A DNA stretch of 19,316 nt from an uncultured Collinsella sp. (GTDB lineage Bacteria > Actinomycetota > Coriobacteriia > Coriobacteriales > Coriobacteriaceae): the NCBI GenBank assembly GCA_958407555.1, contig CATYJC010000026.1, positions 1 through 19,316 of the forward strand, written 5' to 3'. Of this stretch, positions 14,077-19,316 are shown in pieces (position 1 is the stretch's first letter; each line of letters opens with the position of its first letter). A model generated the notes under the pieces. It was not told where the DNA came from. It saw only the letters and a program-made list of their open reading frames with translations, and searched no databases. Position numbers and translations under genes: made by a program.

Positions 14077-14337
14077 TTATTTAGCGCGCTCGACGACCTC
14101 GATGAGGCGCCAACGCTTCATCTTGGACATAGGACGGGTCTCCATAACGCGGACGGTGTCGCCCACGCCAGCCGTGCACTCCTCGTCGTGAGCGTGCAGC
14201 TTCTTGGAGCTGGTCATCATCTTGCCGTACTTGGGGTGACGCTTGCGCTCGGTGATGGTGACAACAATGGTCTTGGCACCGGAGACGGAGGTAACGACAC
14301 CCGTACGGACCTTACGCGAGTTACGCGAATCAGTCAT
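14077..14337 (-). CDS. rpsQ: 30S ribosomal protein S17
   Basis: An 86-residue S17 of normal length, a primary 16S rRNA binding protein. It contains RTGVVTSVSGAKTIVVTI, the HPKYGK block and a DTVRVMETRPMSKMKRWR end typical of the family. AAGGAGAG precedes the ATG at 14337. It follows rpmC after 16 nt. Confidence 0.97.
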   Translation of the reverse strand: MTDSRNSRKVRTGVVTSVSGAKTIVVTITERKRHPKYGKMMTSSKKLHAHDEECTAGVGDTVRVMETRPMSKMKRWRLIEVVERAK

Positions 14338-14353
14338 GTTCTCTCCTTAGGTC

Positions 14354-14569
14354 CTACTCGGCGACAGCGGACTTCTCCGCTGCGATCTCGCGGGCGCGCT
14401 GCTCCGTGAGGACGCGAGCGATGTCCTTCTTCACGGTGTTGACGCGAGCGGTGTTGTCCAGCTGGCTGGTGGCCATCTGGAAACGAAGGTTAAAGAGCTC
14501 GGCGCGCATTTCCTTCAGCTTCTCAACGAGCTGAGCGTCCGAGAGCTCACGAATCTCTGCGGGCTTCAT
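14354..14569 (-). CDS. rpmC: 50S ribosomal protein L29
   Basis: A 71-residue L29 at the exit tunnel of the large subunit. It begins MKPAEIRELSDAQLVEKLKE and contains ELFNLRFQMATSQLDNT and the DIARVLT block, all diagnostic. Its ATG overlaps the rplP stop by one base (TAATG), so translation is coupled. The Ala/Glu-rich end is slightly longer than in E. coli. Confidence 0.97.
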   Translation of the reverse strand: MKPAEIRELSDAQLVEKLKEMRAELFNLRFQMATSQLDNTARVNTVKKDIARVLTEQRAREIAAEKSAVAE

Positions 14570-15072
14570 TAGTTCTCCTCCTTGGCGGCGGCGGCGTCCT
14601 CAGCAGCCCACTTGGCCTCGAGAGCGGCCTCCTCAGCCATTTCCTTCTCGATGCGCTGCTCAGCGTTCTTAGCAACCACAATCTTGGTCTTGATGGGGAG
14701 CTTGTGCTGTGCAAGACGCAGAGCCTCGCGAGCGACCTCCTCGGGAACACCCTTGACCTCGAACATGATGCGGCCGGGCTTGACGACGGCCACCCACTCC
14801 TCGGGGTTACCCTTACCAGAACCCATGCGAGTCTCGGCAGGCTTCTTGGTGATGGGTTTATCGGGGAAGATCGTGATGTAGACACGACCGCCACGCTTCA
14901 TGTAGCGGGTCATAGCAATACGAGCGGCCTCGATCTGACGGTTGGTGATCCAATGGGCCTCGAGAGCCTGGATACCAAACTCGCCGAAATGCAGCTCGGT
15001 ATTACCCTTGGCCTGGCCCTTCATGGAGCCACGCTGCACCTTGCGGTGAAGAATACGCTTAGGGGCAAGCAC
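14569..15072 (-). CDS. rplP: 50S ribosomal protein L16, extended C-terminus
   Basis: A 167-residue L16, which helps position tRNA at the central protuberance. MLAPKRILHRKVQRG, the GSMKGQAKGN loop and PAETRMGSGKGNPE are classical. Most bacterial L16 proteins have 136-144 residues. Here about 25 extra residues form an Ala/Glu/Lys-rich helix at the end (from about 140). The start is GTG at 15072, sharing one base with the rpsC TAG stop. It overlaps rpmC by one base at the other end. Confidence 0.96.
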   Translation of the reverse strand: MLAPKRILHRKVQRGSMKGQAKGNTELHFGEFGIQALEAHWITNRQIEAARIAMTRYMKRGGRVYITIFPDKPITKKPAETRMGSGKGNPEEWVAVVKPGRIMFEVKGVPEEVAREALRLAQHKLPIKTKIVVAKNAEQRIEKEMAEEAALEAKWAAEDAAAAKEEN

Positions 15073-15782
15073 TACTGACCCCTCCTCTCGGAGTTACGAC
15101 GACGAGGACGGGAAGAGCCCTCGAGTGCAGGGTTGGGAACAGGCTGGCCCGGGAGCTTCTCGCCCAGGTAGATCCAGACCTTCACGCCACAGGCACCCAT
15201 GGTGGTGCTGGCGACAGCCGTGCCGTAGTCGATCTTGGCGCGGAGGGTGTGCAGAGGCACGCGACCCTCACGGTACCACTCACGACGGCCCATCTCGGCA
15301 CCGCCGAGACGACCGGAGCACTGGATACGGATGCCCTTGGCGCCGGCCTTGCGGGCGGACTGGACAGCCTTGCGCATAGCGCGACGGAAGGCAACGCGGC
15401 CCTCGAGCTGCTCGGCGATAGACTGAGCAACGAGGTTGGCGTCGAGCTCGGGGCGCTTGATCTCGACAACGTCGACGGAGAGCTGGCCCTTGGAGACGCC
15501 AGCGACCTTCTCGAGCTCGGTGCGGAGGGTATCGATCTCGGCACCCTTCTTACCGATGACAACGCCGGGGCGAGCGGTGAGGATGATGACCTTCACCTTG
15601 TCGCCAGCGCGCTCGATCTCGACGCGGGAGACAGCTGCGCGGGAAAGACGCTTCTCGAGGTACTTGCGGATCTCGAGATCGTTACCGAGGGTCTTAGCGT
15701 AATCCTTCTCTGCGAACCAGCGGGAGCGCCAGTTCTCGGTGATGCCAAGACGGAAGCCGGTGGGGTAGACTTTCTGACCCAT
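15072..15782 (-). CDS. rpsC: 30S ribosomal protein S3
   Basis: A 236-residue S3 of the small-subunit head, at the mRNA entry site. MGQKVYPTGFRLGITENWRS opens the protein. The KH domain contains GVVIGKKGAEI, whose GxxG loop binds RNA. The C-terminal half contains KGIRIQCSGRLGGAEMGRRE. A basic tail rich in Arg closes it. It lies 6 nt after rplV and shares one base with the rplP start. Confidence 0.97.
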   Translation of the reverse strand: MGQKVYPTGFRLGITENWRSRWFAEKDYAKTLGNDLEIRKYLEKRLSRAAVSRVEIERAGDKVKVIILTARPGVVIGKKGAEIDTLRTELEKVAGVSKGQLSVDVVEIKRPELDANLVAQSIAEQLEGRVAFRRAMRKAVQSARKAGAKGIRIQCSGRLGGAEMGRREWYREGRVPLHTLRAKIDYGTAVASTTMGACGVKVWIYLGEKLPGQPVPNPALEGSSRPRRRNSERRGQ

Positions 15783-15788
15783 ACAGCT

Positions 15789-16160
15789 TTACGCCTCCTT
15801 TCGAGGAGCAACGACGACGGTGATGTGGGAAGTACGCTTCAGAATGCGAGAAGCGGAACCCTTGGCGCGGGGACGGATGCGCTTAAGCGTCGGACCCTCG
15901 TCAACATAGGCAGCGGCGACAACCAGGTTGTCGGCACGCAGACCGTTGTTGTTCTCGGCGTTCGCAACGGCGGAACGGAGAACCTTCTCGACATCCACGG
16001 CGACGGCGCGGTCGCAGAAGTGGAGGATGTCGAAGGCCTGAGCGACAGGCTTGCGGCGGATCAGATCGACCACCAGGCGGGCCTTGCTGGGGGAAACACG
16101 CACGTACTTAGCGACGGCGCGAACCTCGGTGGCCTCAGTTTCAATAGACTTAGTTGCCAT
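15789..16160 (-). CDS. rplV: 50S ribosomal protein L22
   Basis: A 123-residue L22, which lines the peptide exit tunnel with its long beta-hairpin. AVAKYVRVSPSKARLVVDLI and the VANAENNNGL block are diagnostic, and the hairpin region contains GPTLKRIRPRAKGSA. The roughly ten N-terminal residues before the conserved core are variable. It starts 14 nt after rpsS. Confidence 0.97.
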   Translation of the reverse strand: MATKSIETEATEVRAVAKYVRVSPSKARLVVDLIRRKPVAQAFDILHFCDRAVAVDVEKVLRSAVANAENNNGLRADNLVVAAAYVDEGPTLKRIRPRAKGSASRILKRTSHITVVVAPRKEA

Positions 16161-16174
16161 TTACGGTTAACCCC

Positions 16175-16435
16175 CTATTTGGCCTTGTGGCCACGGAACG
16201 TACGAGTCGGCGCGAACTCGCCGAGCTTGTGACCAACCATGGACTCGGTAACATACACGGGCACATGCTTGCGGCCGTCGTGGACGGCGATGGTGTGACC
16301 AACCATCTCGGGGAAGATGGTGGACGCGCGGGACCAGGTCTTCACGACGTCCTTCTTGCCAGCCTCGTTCATCGCGGTGATACGCGAGAGAAGGCGAGTC
16401 TCCACGAACGGGCCCTTTTTGAGACTTCTGCTCAT
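16175..16435 (-). CDS. rpsS: 30S ribosomal protein S19
   Basis: An 86-residue S19 of the small-subunit head. It starts MSRSLKKGPFVETRLL and contains SRASTIFPEMVGHTIAVHDG and GEFAPTRTFRGHK, all standard. A good SD lies before the ATG at 16435. It follows rplB after 32 nt. Confidence 0.97.
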   Translation of the reverse strand: MSRSLKKGPFVETRLLSRITAMNEAGKKDVVKTWSRASTIFPEMVGHTIAVHDGRKHVPVYVTESMVGHKLGEFAPTRTFRGHKAK

Positions 16436-16467
16436 AAGTGCTTTCTCCTAAAACTCGGTATCCGAAA

Positions 16468-17298
16468 TTACTTCTTACGGCGACGAATGATGTGCTGGTT
16501 CGAGACCTTCTTCTTCTTGCGCGTACGAAGGCCCTTCGTCGGCTTACCCCAGGGGGTAACGGAGGGACGACCAGAGGTGTGGTTCTTGCCCTCGCCACCG
16601 CCGTGCGGGTGGTCGACAGGGTTCATGACGGTACCGCGGACGGTCGGGCGCACGTTCATGTGACGCTTACGGCCGGCCTTGCCGATGACGATGTTGGCGT
16701 GATCGGCGTTGCCGACCTCACCGACGGTGGCGCGGCAGGTAACGAGGATGCGGCGCATCTCGGAGGAAGGCATACGGACGATAGCGTACTTGCCCTCCTT
16801 ACCCATCAGCTGGCAGGAGTTACCGGCGGAACGGGCGATAGCAGCACCCTTGCCCGGCTGGAACTCGACGGCGTGGATGAGCGTACCGACGGGGATGTCG
16901 GCGAGGGGCAGAGCGTTGCCCGGCTTGATGTCGGCGTCAGAACCGGACATGATGGTCTGACCGACCTCGAGGCCCTTGGGGGCCAGGATGTAGCGCTTCT
17001 CACCGTCAGCGTAGTGCAGCAGAGCGATGCGAGCGGAACGGTTCGGATCGTACTCGATCGTGGCAACCTTGGCGGGCACGCCGTCCTTGTTGCGCTTGAA
17101 GTCGATCACGCGGTAACGACGCTTCACGCCGCCGCCCTGGTGGCGGGTGGTGATGCGGCCGTTGTTGTTACGACCGGCCTTCTTGGGCAGGGGCTCGAGA
17201 AGAGACTTCTCGGGCTTGGTGCAGGTGATCTCGGAGAAATCGGAGATCGTCTGCCAACGCCTACCAGCGGAGGTCGGCTTAAGGTGCTTTACAGCCAT
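16468..17298 (-). CDS. rplB: 50S ribosomal protein L2
   Basis: A 276-residue L2 of the usual length, needed for subunit joining and the peptidyl transferase centre. It begins MAVKHLKPTSAGRR and contains HQGGGVKRRYRVIDFKR and the active-site region NPVDHPHGGGEG. I chose ATG at 17298 because the family starts there and AAAGGGA lies 5 nt upstream. In-frame codons further up would add residues with no family match. The gene is preceded by a 179-nt spacer with hairpins and a promoter-like element, unlike its neighbours. Confidence 0.97.
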   Translation of the reverse strand: MAVKHLKPTSAGRRWQTISDFSEITCTKPEKSLLEPLPKKAGRNNNGRITTRHQGGGVKRRYRVIDFKRNKDGVPAKVATIEYDPNRSARIALLHYADGEKRYILAPKGLEVGQTIMSGSDADIKPGNALPLADIPVGTLIHAVEFQPGKGAAIARSAGNSCQLMGKEGKYAIVRMPSSEMRRILVTCRATVGEVGNADHANIVIGKAGRKRHMNVRPTVRGTVMNPVDHPHGGGEGKNHTSGRPSVTPWGKPTKGLRTRKKKKVSNQHIIRRRKK

Positions 17299-17301
17299 TA
17301 C

Positions 17302-17346
17302 AATCCCTTTCAATAGGAATCCGTTAGCCATCGCAGACAGGGATTC
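17302..17346 (-). promoter_or_regulatory. Mutually exclusive pairings at the rplB ribosome site
   Basis: On the transcript, AGGGATT covering the rplB SD is encoded at 17302-17308 (plus strand AATCCCT). It can pair with AATCCCT encoded at 17339-17345 (plus strand AGGGATT). The same upstream stretch, as GAATCC (17341-17346), can instead pair with GGATTC (17317-17322), leaving the SD free. The two states cannot coexist. A small hairpin CGAGG/CCTCG lies just upstream (17346-17360). Confidence 0.45.
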
Positions 17347-17377
17347 GAGGTTCTGCCTCGGGTGCGATGACACCGGA

Positions 17378-17404
17378 CGTATACACGGTTCCGGGCGTGT
17401 CCAT
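17378..17404 (-). promoter_or_regulatory. Promoter-like element before rplB, copy of the rplC one
   Basis: Read leftward, ATGGACACGCCC continues to CCGTGTATAC with TATACG as a possible -10 (17383-17378). It matches the element before rplC (19244-19269) at 23 of 26 positions over 17379-17404. The predicted start would give an rplB leader of about 73 nt. It may be an internal promoter or a shared protein-binding site. GGGCGT (17393-17398) and ACGCCC (17410-17415) also make a hairpin that overlaps it. Confidence 0.45.
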
Positions 17405-17422
17405 TTTATACGCCCAAAACCT

Positions 17423-17460
17423 TGAGCTCTCGCCTCCCCTATTTGGGAGGCATGAGCTCA
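17423..17460 (-). other. Strong hairpin after rplW
   Basis: TGAGCTC/GAGCTCA outer arms (17423-17429 and 17454-17460) and GCCTCCC/GGGAGGC inner arms (17432-17438 and 17445-17451) enclose a 6-nt loop. On the minus strand it is followed by AAGGTTTTGGG, so there is no good T-run. It is more likely an attenuator, an RNase stop or a processing site between rplW and rplB than a full terminator. Confidence 0.55.
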
Positions 17461-17477
17461 CTCAACAGCAGCGAGTC

Positions 17478-17765
17478 TTAGGCCTGGTTGCCAAAGACCT
17501 CGATGGTGTCACCCTCGGCCAGCGTGACGATGGCCTTCTTCCAAGAACGGGTCTTGCCGGCGACATAGCGCACGCGCTTGGTCTTGGGCTTGACCGTCAG
17601 GGTGTTCACGCGAACGACCTTGACGCCGAAGATCTCCTCGACAGCGTCCTTGATCTGATACTTGTTAGCATCCTTGGCGACCTCGAACGTGTACTTGTTC
17701 TGCTCCATGCCGGAGAAGGAACGCTCGGACACGATCGGACGGATGATGATCTCGTGGGCGGTCAT
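17478..17765 (-). CDS. rplW: 50S ribosomal protein L23
   Basis: A 95-residue L23, the docking site for trigger factor and signal recognition particle at the tunnel exit. IIIRPIVSERSF, KYTFEVAKDANKYQIKDAVE and VRVNTLTVKPK are diagnostic. The ATG at 17765 directly follows the rplD TAA (TAAATG). The stop is followed by a strong hairpin and a long spacer before rplB. Confidence 0.97.
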   Translation of the reverse strand: MTAHEIIIRPIVSERSFSGMEQNKYTFEVAKDANKYQIKDAVEEIFGVKVVRVNTLTVKPKTKRVRYVAGKTRSWKKAIVTLAEGDTIEVFGNQA

Positions 17766-18392
17766 TTATGCAAGCACCTCCCCGAAGTGAGCGGCGATGT
17801 CGGCGGGCATCAGCACAGCGTTGTTGTTGACGAGATCGTAGGTGTTGGCCTCGTCGGCGGTGATGATGAACGTCTTGGGAATGTTGCGGAACGACAGGTA
17901 GGCGTTGACGTCCTCATCGCGAACGATGATGGTCAGACGCTTGCCCTCAAGGCCGAGAGCCTTGAGCATGGCAACGGCAGCCTTGGTGGAAGGCTTCTCG
18001 AAGCCGTAGTCGTCGACGAGCACGAGCTCGCCATCGGCCAGCTTGGCGGACAGCGCGGAGCGCATAGCCAGCTTGACCTCCTTGTTGTTCATACGCTTAG
18101 CGTAGGAACGGGGCTTGGGGGCGAAGACAACGCCACCGTGACGCCACTGGGCAGCACGGATGGAACCCTGGCGGGCACGGCCGGTGCCCTTCTGACGCCA
18201 AGGCTTCTTGCCGCCACCGGAAACCTCAGAGCGGCCCTTAGCAGACTGGGTGCCCTGACGCCAAGAGGCCATCTGGCACTTGACGATGTGGTGCATAACG
18301 TGGATGTTCGGCTCGATGCCGTACACCTCAGCGGCGAGCTCGGCCTCGGCGACCTTCTTGCCCTCGCTGTTCTTTACTTCAAACTTTGCCAT
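17766..18392 (-). CDS. rplD: 50S ribosomal protein L4
   Basis: A 208-residue L4, an early assembly protein that reaches into the exit tunnel. The extended loop WRQKGTGRARQGSIRAAQWR with HGGVVFAPKPRSY is diagnostic, as is ALGLEGKRLTIIV. In E. coli L4 represses its own operon; whether that holds here is unknown. AAGGAG lies 9 nt before the ATG at 18392. It follows rplC after 46 nt. Confidence 0.97.
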   Translation of the reverse strand: MAKFEVKNSEGKKVAEAELAAEVYGIEPNIHVMHHIVKCQMASWRQGTQSAKGRSEVSGGGKKPWRQKGTGRARQGSIRAAQWRHGGVVFAPKPRSYAKRMNNKEVKLAMRSALSAKLADGELVLVDDYGFEKPSTKAAVAMLKALGLEGKRLTIIVRDEDVNAYLSFRNIPKTFIITADEANTYDLVNNNAVLMPADIAAHFGEVLA

Positions 18393-18438
18393 TTAAGTGT
18401 TCTCCTTGGTATGACGCTGGGCTAAATGGGCTGGGCCC

Positions 18439-19059
18439 TTAGGCCATACGGATGGCGACGAGACCATTCTTGGCACCCGGGACAGCGCCCTTGACCAAGA
18501 TGAGGTTCTGCTCGGCATCGATGCGGACAACGGAAAGGTTCTTGACGGTAACGCGCTCGTTACCCATGTGACCGGCCATCTTGACGCCCTTGAGGACGCG
18601 CGCAGGATAGGCGCACTGACCGATAGAACCGGGGTGACGCTGGAAGTGAGAACCATGCGTCATAGGACCGCGGCGCTGACCCCAGCGCTTGATGCGACCC
18701 TGGAAGCCCTTACCCTTGGAGGTACCGATGACGTCGACCTTCTCGACATCAGCGAAATCAGCGACGGTGACGACCTCGCCGACCTTGTGCTCCTCGCCGT
18801 TCTCGACGCGGACCTCACGAAGGAAGCGGACAGGCTCGACGCCAGCCTTGGCGAAGTGACCAGCCATGGGCTTGTTCACGTTCTTGGCCTTGATGTCGCC
18901 GAAACCGATCTGGACGGCGTCATAGCCGTCGGTTGCCTGAGTTTTAACCTGCGAGACAGCGCAGGGGCCAGCCTGGATGACCGTGACGGGAACGACGTTG
19001 TCGTCCTCGTCCCAAACCTGGGTCATGCCAATCTTGCGGCCGAGAATCATGCTGATCAA
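18439..19059 (-). CDS. rplC: 50S ribosomal protein L3, probable TTG start
   Basis: A 206-residue L3, an early assembly protein whose loop reaches the peptidyl transferase centre. ILGRKIGMTQVW, VIGTSKGKGFQGRIKRW and MTHGSHFQRHPGSIGQC are diagnostic. I prefer the TTG at 19059: GGGA (19070-19067) lies 7 nt upstream of it, and the resulting N-terminus has the same length as B. subtilis L3 (four residues before ILGRKIG). The ATG at 19050 would leave a spacing of 16 nt. It is the first gene of the operon visible here. rpsJ does not precede it within 257 nt. Confidence 0.93.
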   Translation of the reverse strand: MISMILGRKIGMTQVWDEDDNVVPVTVIQAGPCAVSQVKTQATDGYDAVQIGFGDIKAKNVNKPMAGHFAKAGVEPVRFLREVRVENGEEHKVGEVVTVADFADVEKVDVIGTSKGKGFQGRIKRWGQRRGPMTHGSHFQRHPGSIGQCAYPARVLKGVKMAGHMGNERVTVKNLSVVRIDAEQNLILVKGAVPGAKNGLVAIRMA

Positions 19060-19079
19060 GATATGATCCCAACTCTCGC

Positions 19080-19131
19080 GTGGTCTTGGGACAATGCGTA
19101 CACCACCGAGCGTACGCCCCTAGAGGACCAC
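19080..19131 (-). ncRNA. Nested hairpin in the rplC leader
   Basis: GTGGTC/GACCAC (19080-19085 and 19126-19131) enclose GGG/CCC (19088-19090 and 19118-19120) and GCGTAC/GTACGC (19096-19101 and 19112-19117) around a 10-nt loop. The stem ends about 20 nt before the rplC start. It is placed like a ribosomal-protein autoregulatory leader. The protein, if any, is unknown. Confidence 0.5.
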
Positions 19132-19242
19132 TACTTACACGACGTGCTCCCCAACCTTGTATTGCGTCCGGACTACCTGACAACCCTATTAAGCAGGCAT
19201 TTTGTCCAGCCAGAATACTCCCCTGGTTACACACAGCTGTTT

Positions 19243-19269
19243 AGTATACACGGCTGCGGGCGTATCCAT
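19243..19269 (-). promoter_or_regulatory. Putative promoter of the ribosomal protein operon
   Basis: Read leftward, ATGGATACGCCCG continues to CCGTGTATACT, with TATACT (19248-19243) as -10. No TTGACA-like -35 is seen at 17 nt. A near copy lies before rplB. The predicted transcript start near 19236 gives a leader of about 177 nt, which contains several inverted repeats and no reading frame that I can support. Confidence 0.5.
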
Positions 19270-19316
19270 CGAGATTCATATTTCACTCACATTGTTTACG
19301 CAGGTAAAGTGCGTGG

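Noticed and set aside
17299..17373. N-terminal extension of L2 by upstream in-frame codons
   Set aside because: Every L2 family member starts at MAVKHLKP or equivalent, the SD is directly before it, and the extension lies in a structured leader.
17367..18425. Long open frame antisense to rplD and rplW
   Set aside because: It is the mirror of biased codons in ribosomal genes, rich in Leu, Gly, Asp and Val without domains. The same holds for 15249-16232 and 8790-9764.
18944..19234. Possible rpsJ (S10) upstream of rplC
   Set aside because: The translated sequence has no S10 motif and overlaps rplC in another frame.

Overview
The window looks like a chromosomal segment of a high-GC actinobacterium of class Coriobacteriia, most likely Collinsella or a close relative. 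This rests on codon use and protein character, on an NCS2 permease divergent from a YheO-type regulator, and on intergenic GGGGACAG-type palindromes that I associate with Collinsella from memory. The taxon is an inference. No rRNA, tRNA, insertion sequence or CRISPR array was seen.

Left part (1-4790): the last codons of a type I restriction specificity subunit (hsdS) overlap a complete hsdR. Next comes a convergent DEDDh-type 3'-5' exonuclease. A small gene of 41 codons follows (4271-4396), with a near-perfect Shine-Dalgarno, one hydrophobic helix and a basic tail. Its flanks are complementary to each other over 11 bp plus a nested 6 bp, the architecture of a type I toxin mRNA. A perfect 26-bp palindrome to its right overlaps a possible leftward promoter that could make an antisense RNA.

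Middle part (4791-12768): an NCS2 purine/pyrimidine-type permease is divergent from a YheO-like PAS-HTH regulator. Two RNA-modification-type genes follow as an apparent operon: a long U32/RlhA-like protein and an RluA-type pseudouridine synthase. The 430-bp gap after them is packed with repeats. Two direct copies of a REP-like palindrome flank three evenly spaced inverted-repeat units (period 80-81 nt, invariant 25-nt loop, compensatory arm change) and a bidirectional terminator. On the opposite strand lie a Gfo/Idh/MocA oxidoreductase and a DeoR-family regulator, translationally coupled. Their upstream region carries two blocks of 10-nt phased repeats that look like a multi-site operator.

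Right part (13209-19316): a leftward ribosomal protein operon in the order rplC-rplD-rplW-rplB-rpsS-rplV-rpsC-rplP-rpmC-rpsQ-rplN-rplX. It ends in a strong intrinsic terminator directly after rplX, so the usual continuation into rplE is absent. rpsJ is also missing from the 257 nt before rplC. Three spacers inside or before this operon (before rplC, rplB and rplN) are unusually long and contain nested inverted repeats. The first two share a 26-nt promoter-like element with only three differences. The rplB leader also has mutually exclusive pairings that involve its Shine-Dalgarno. The most interesting material in the window is therefore non-coding: the hairpin array, the toxin-like locus, the decamer operator array and the ribosomal leaders.
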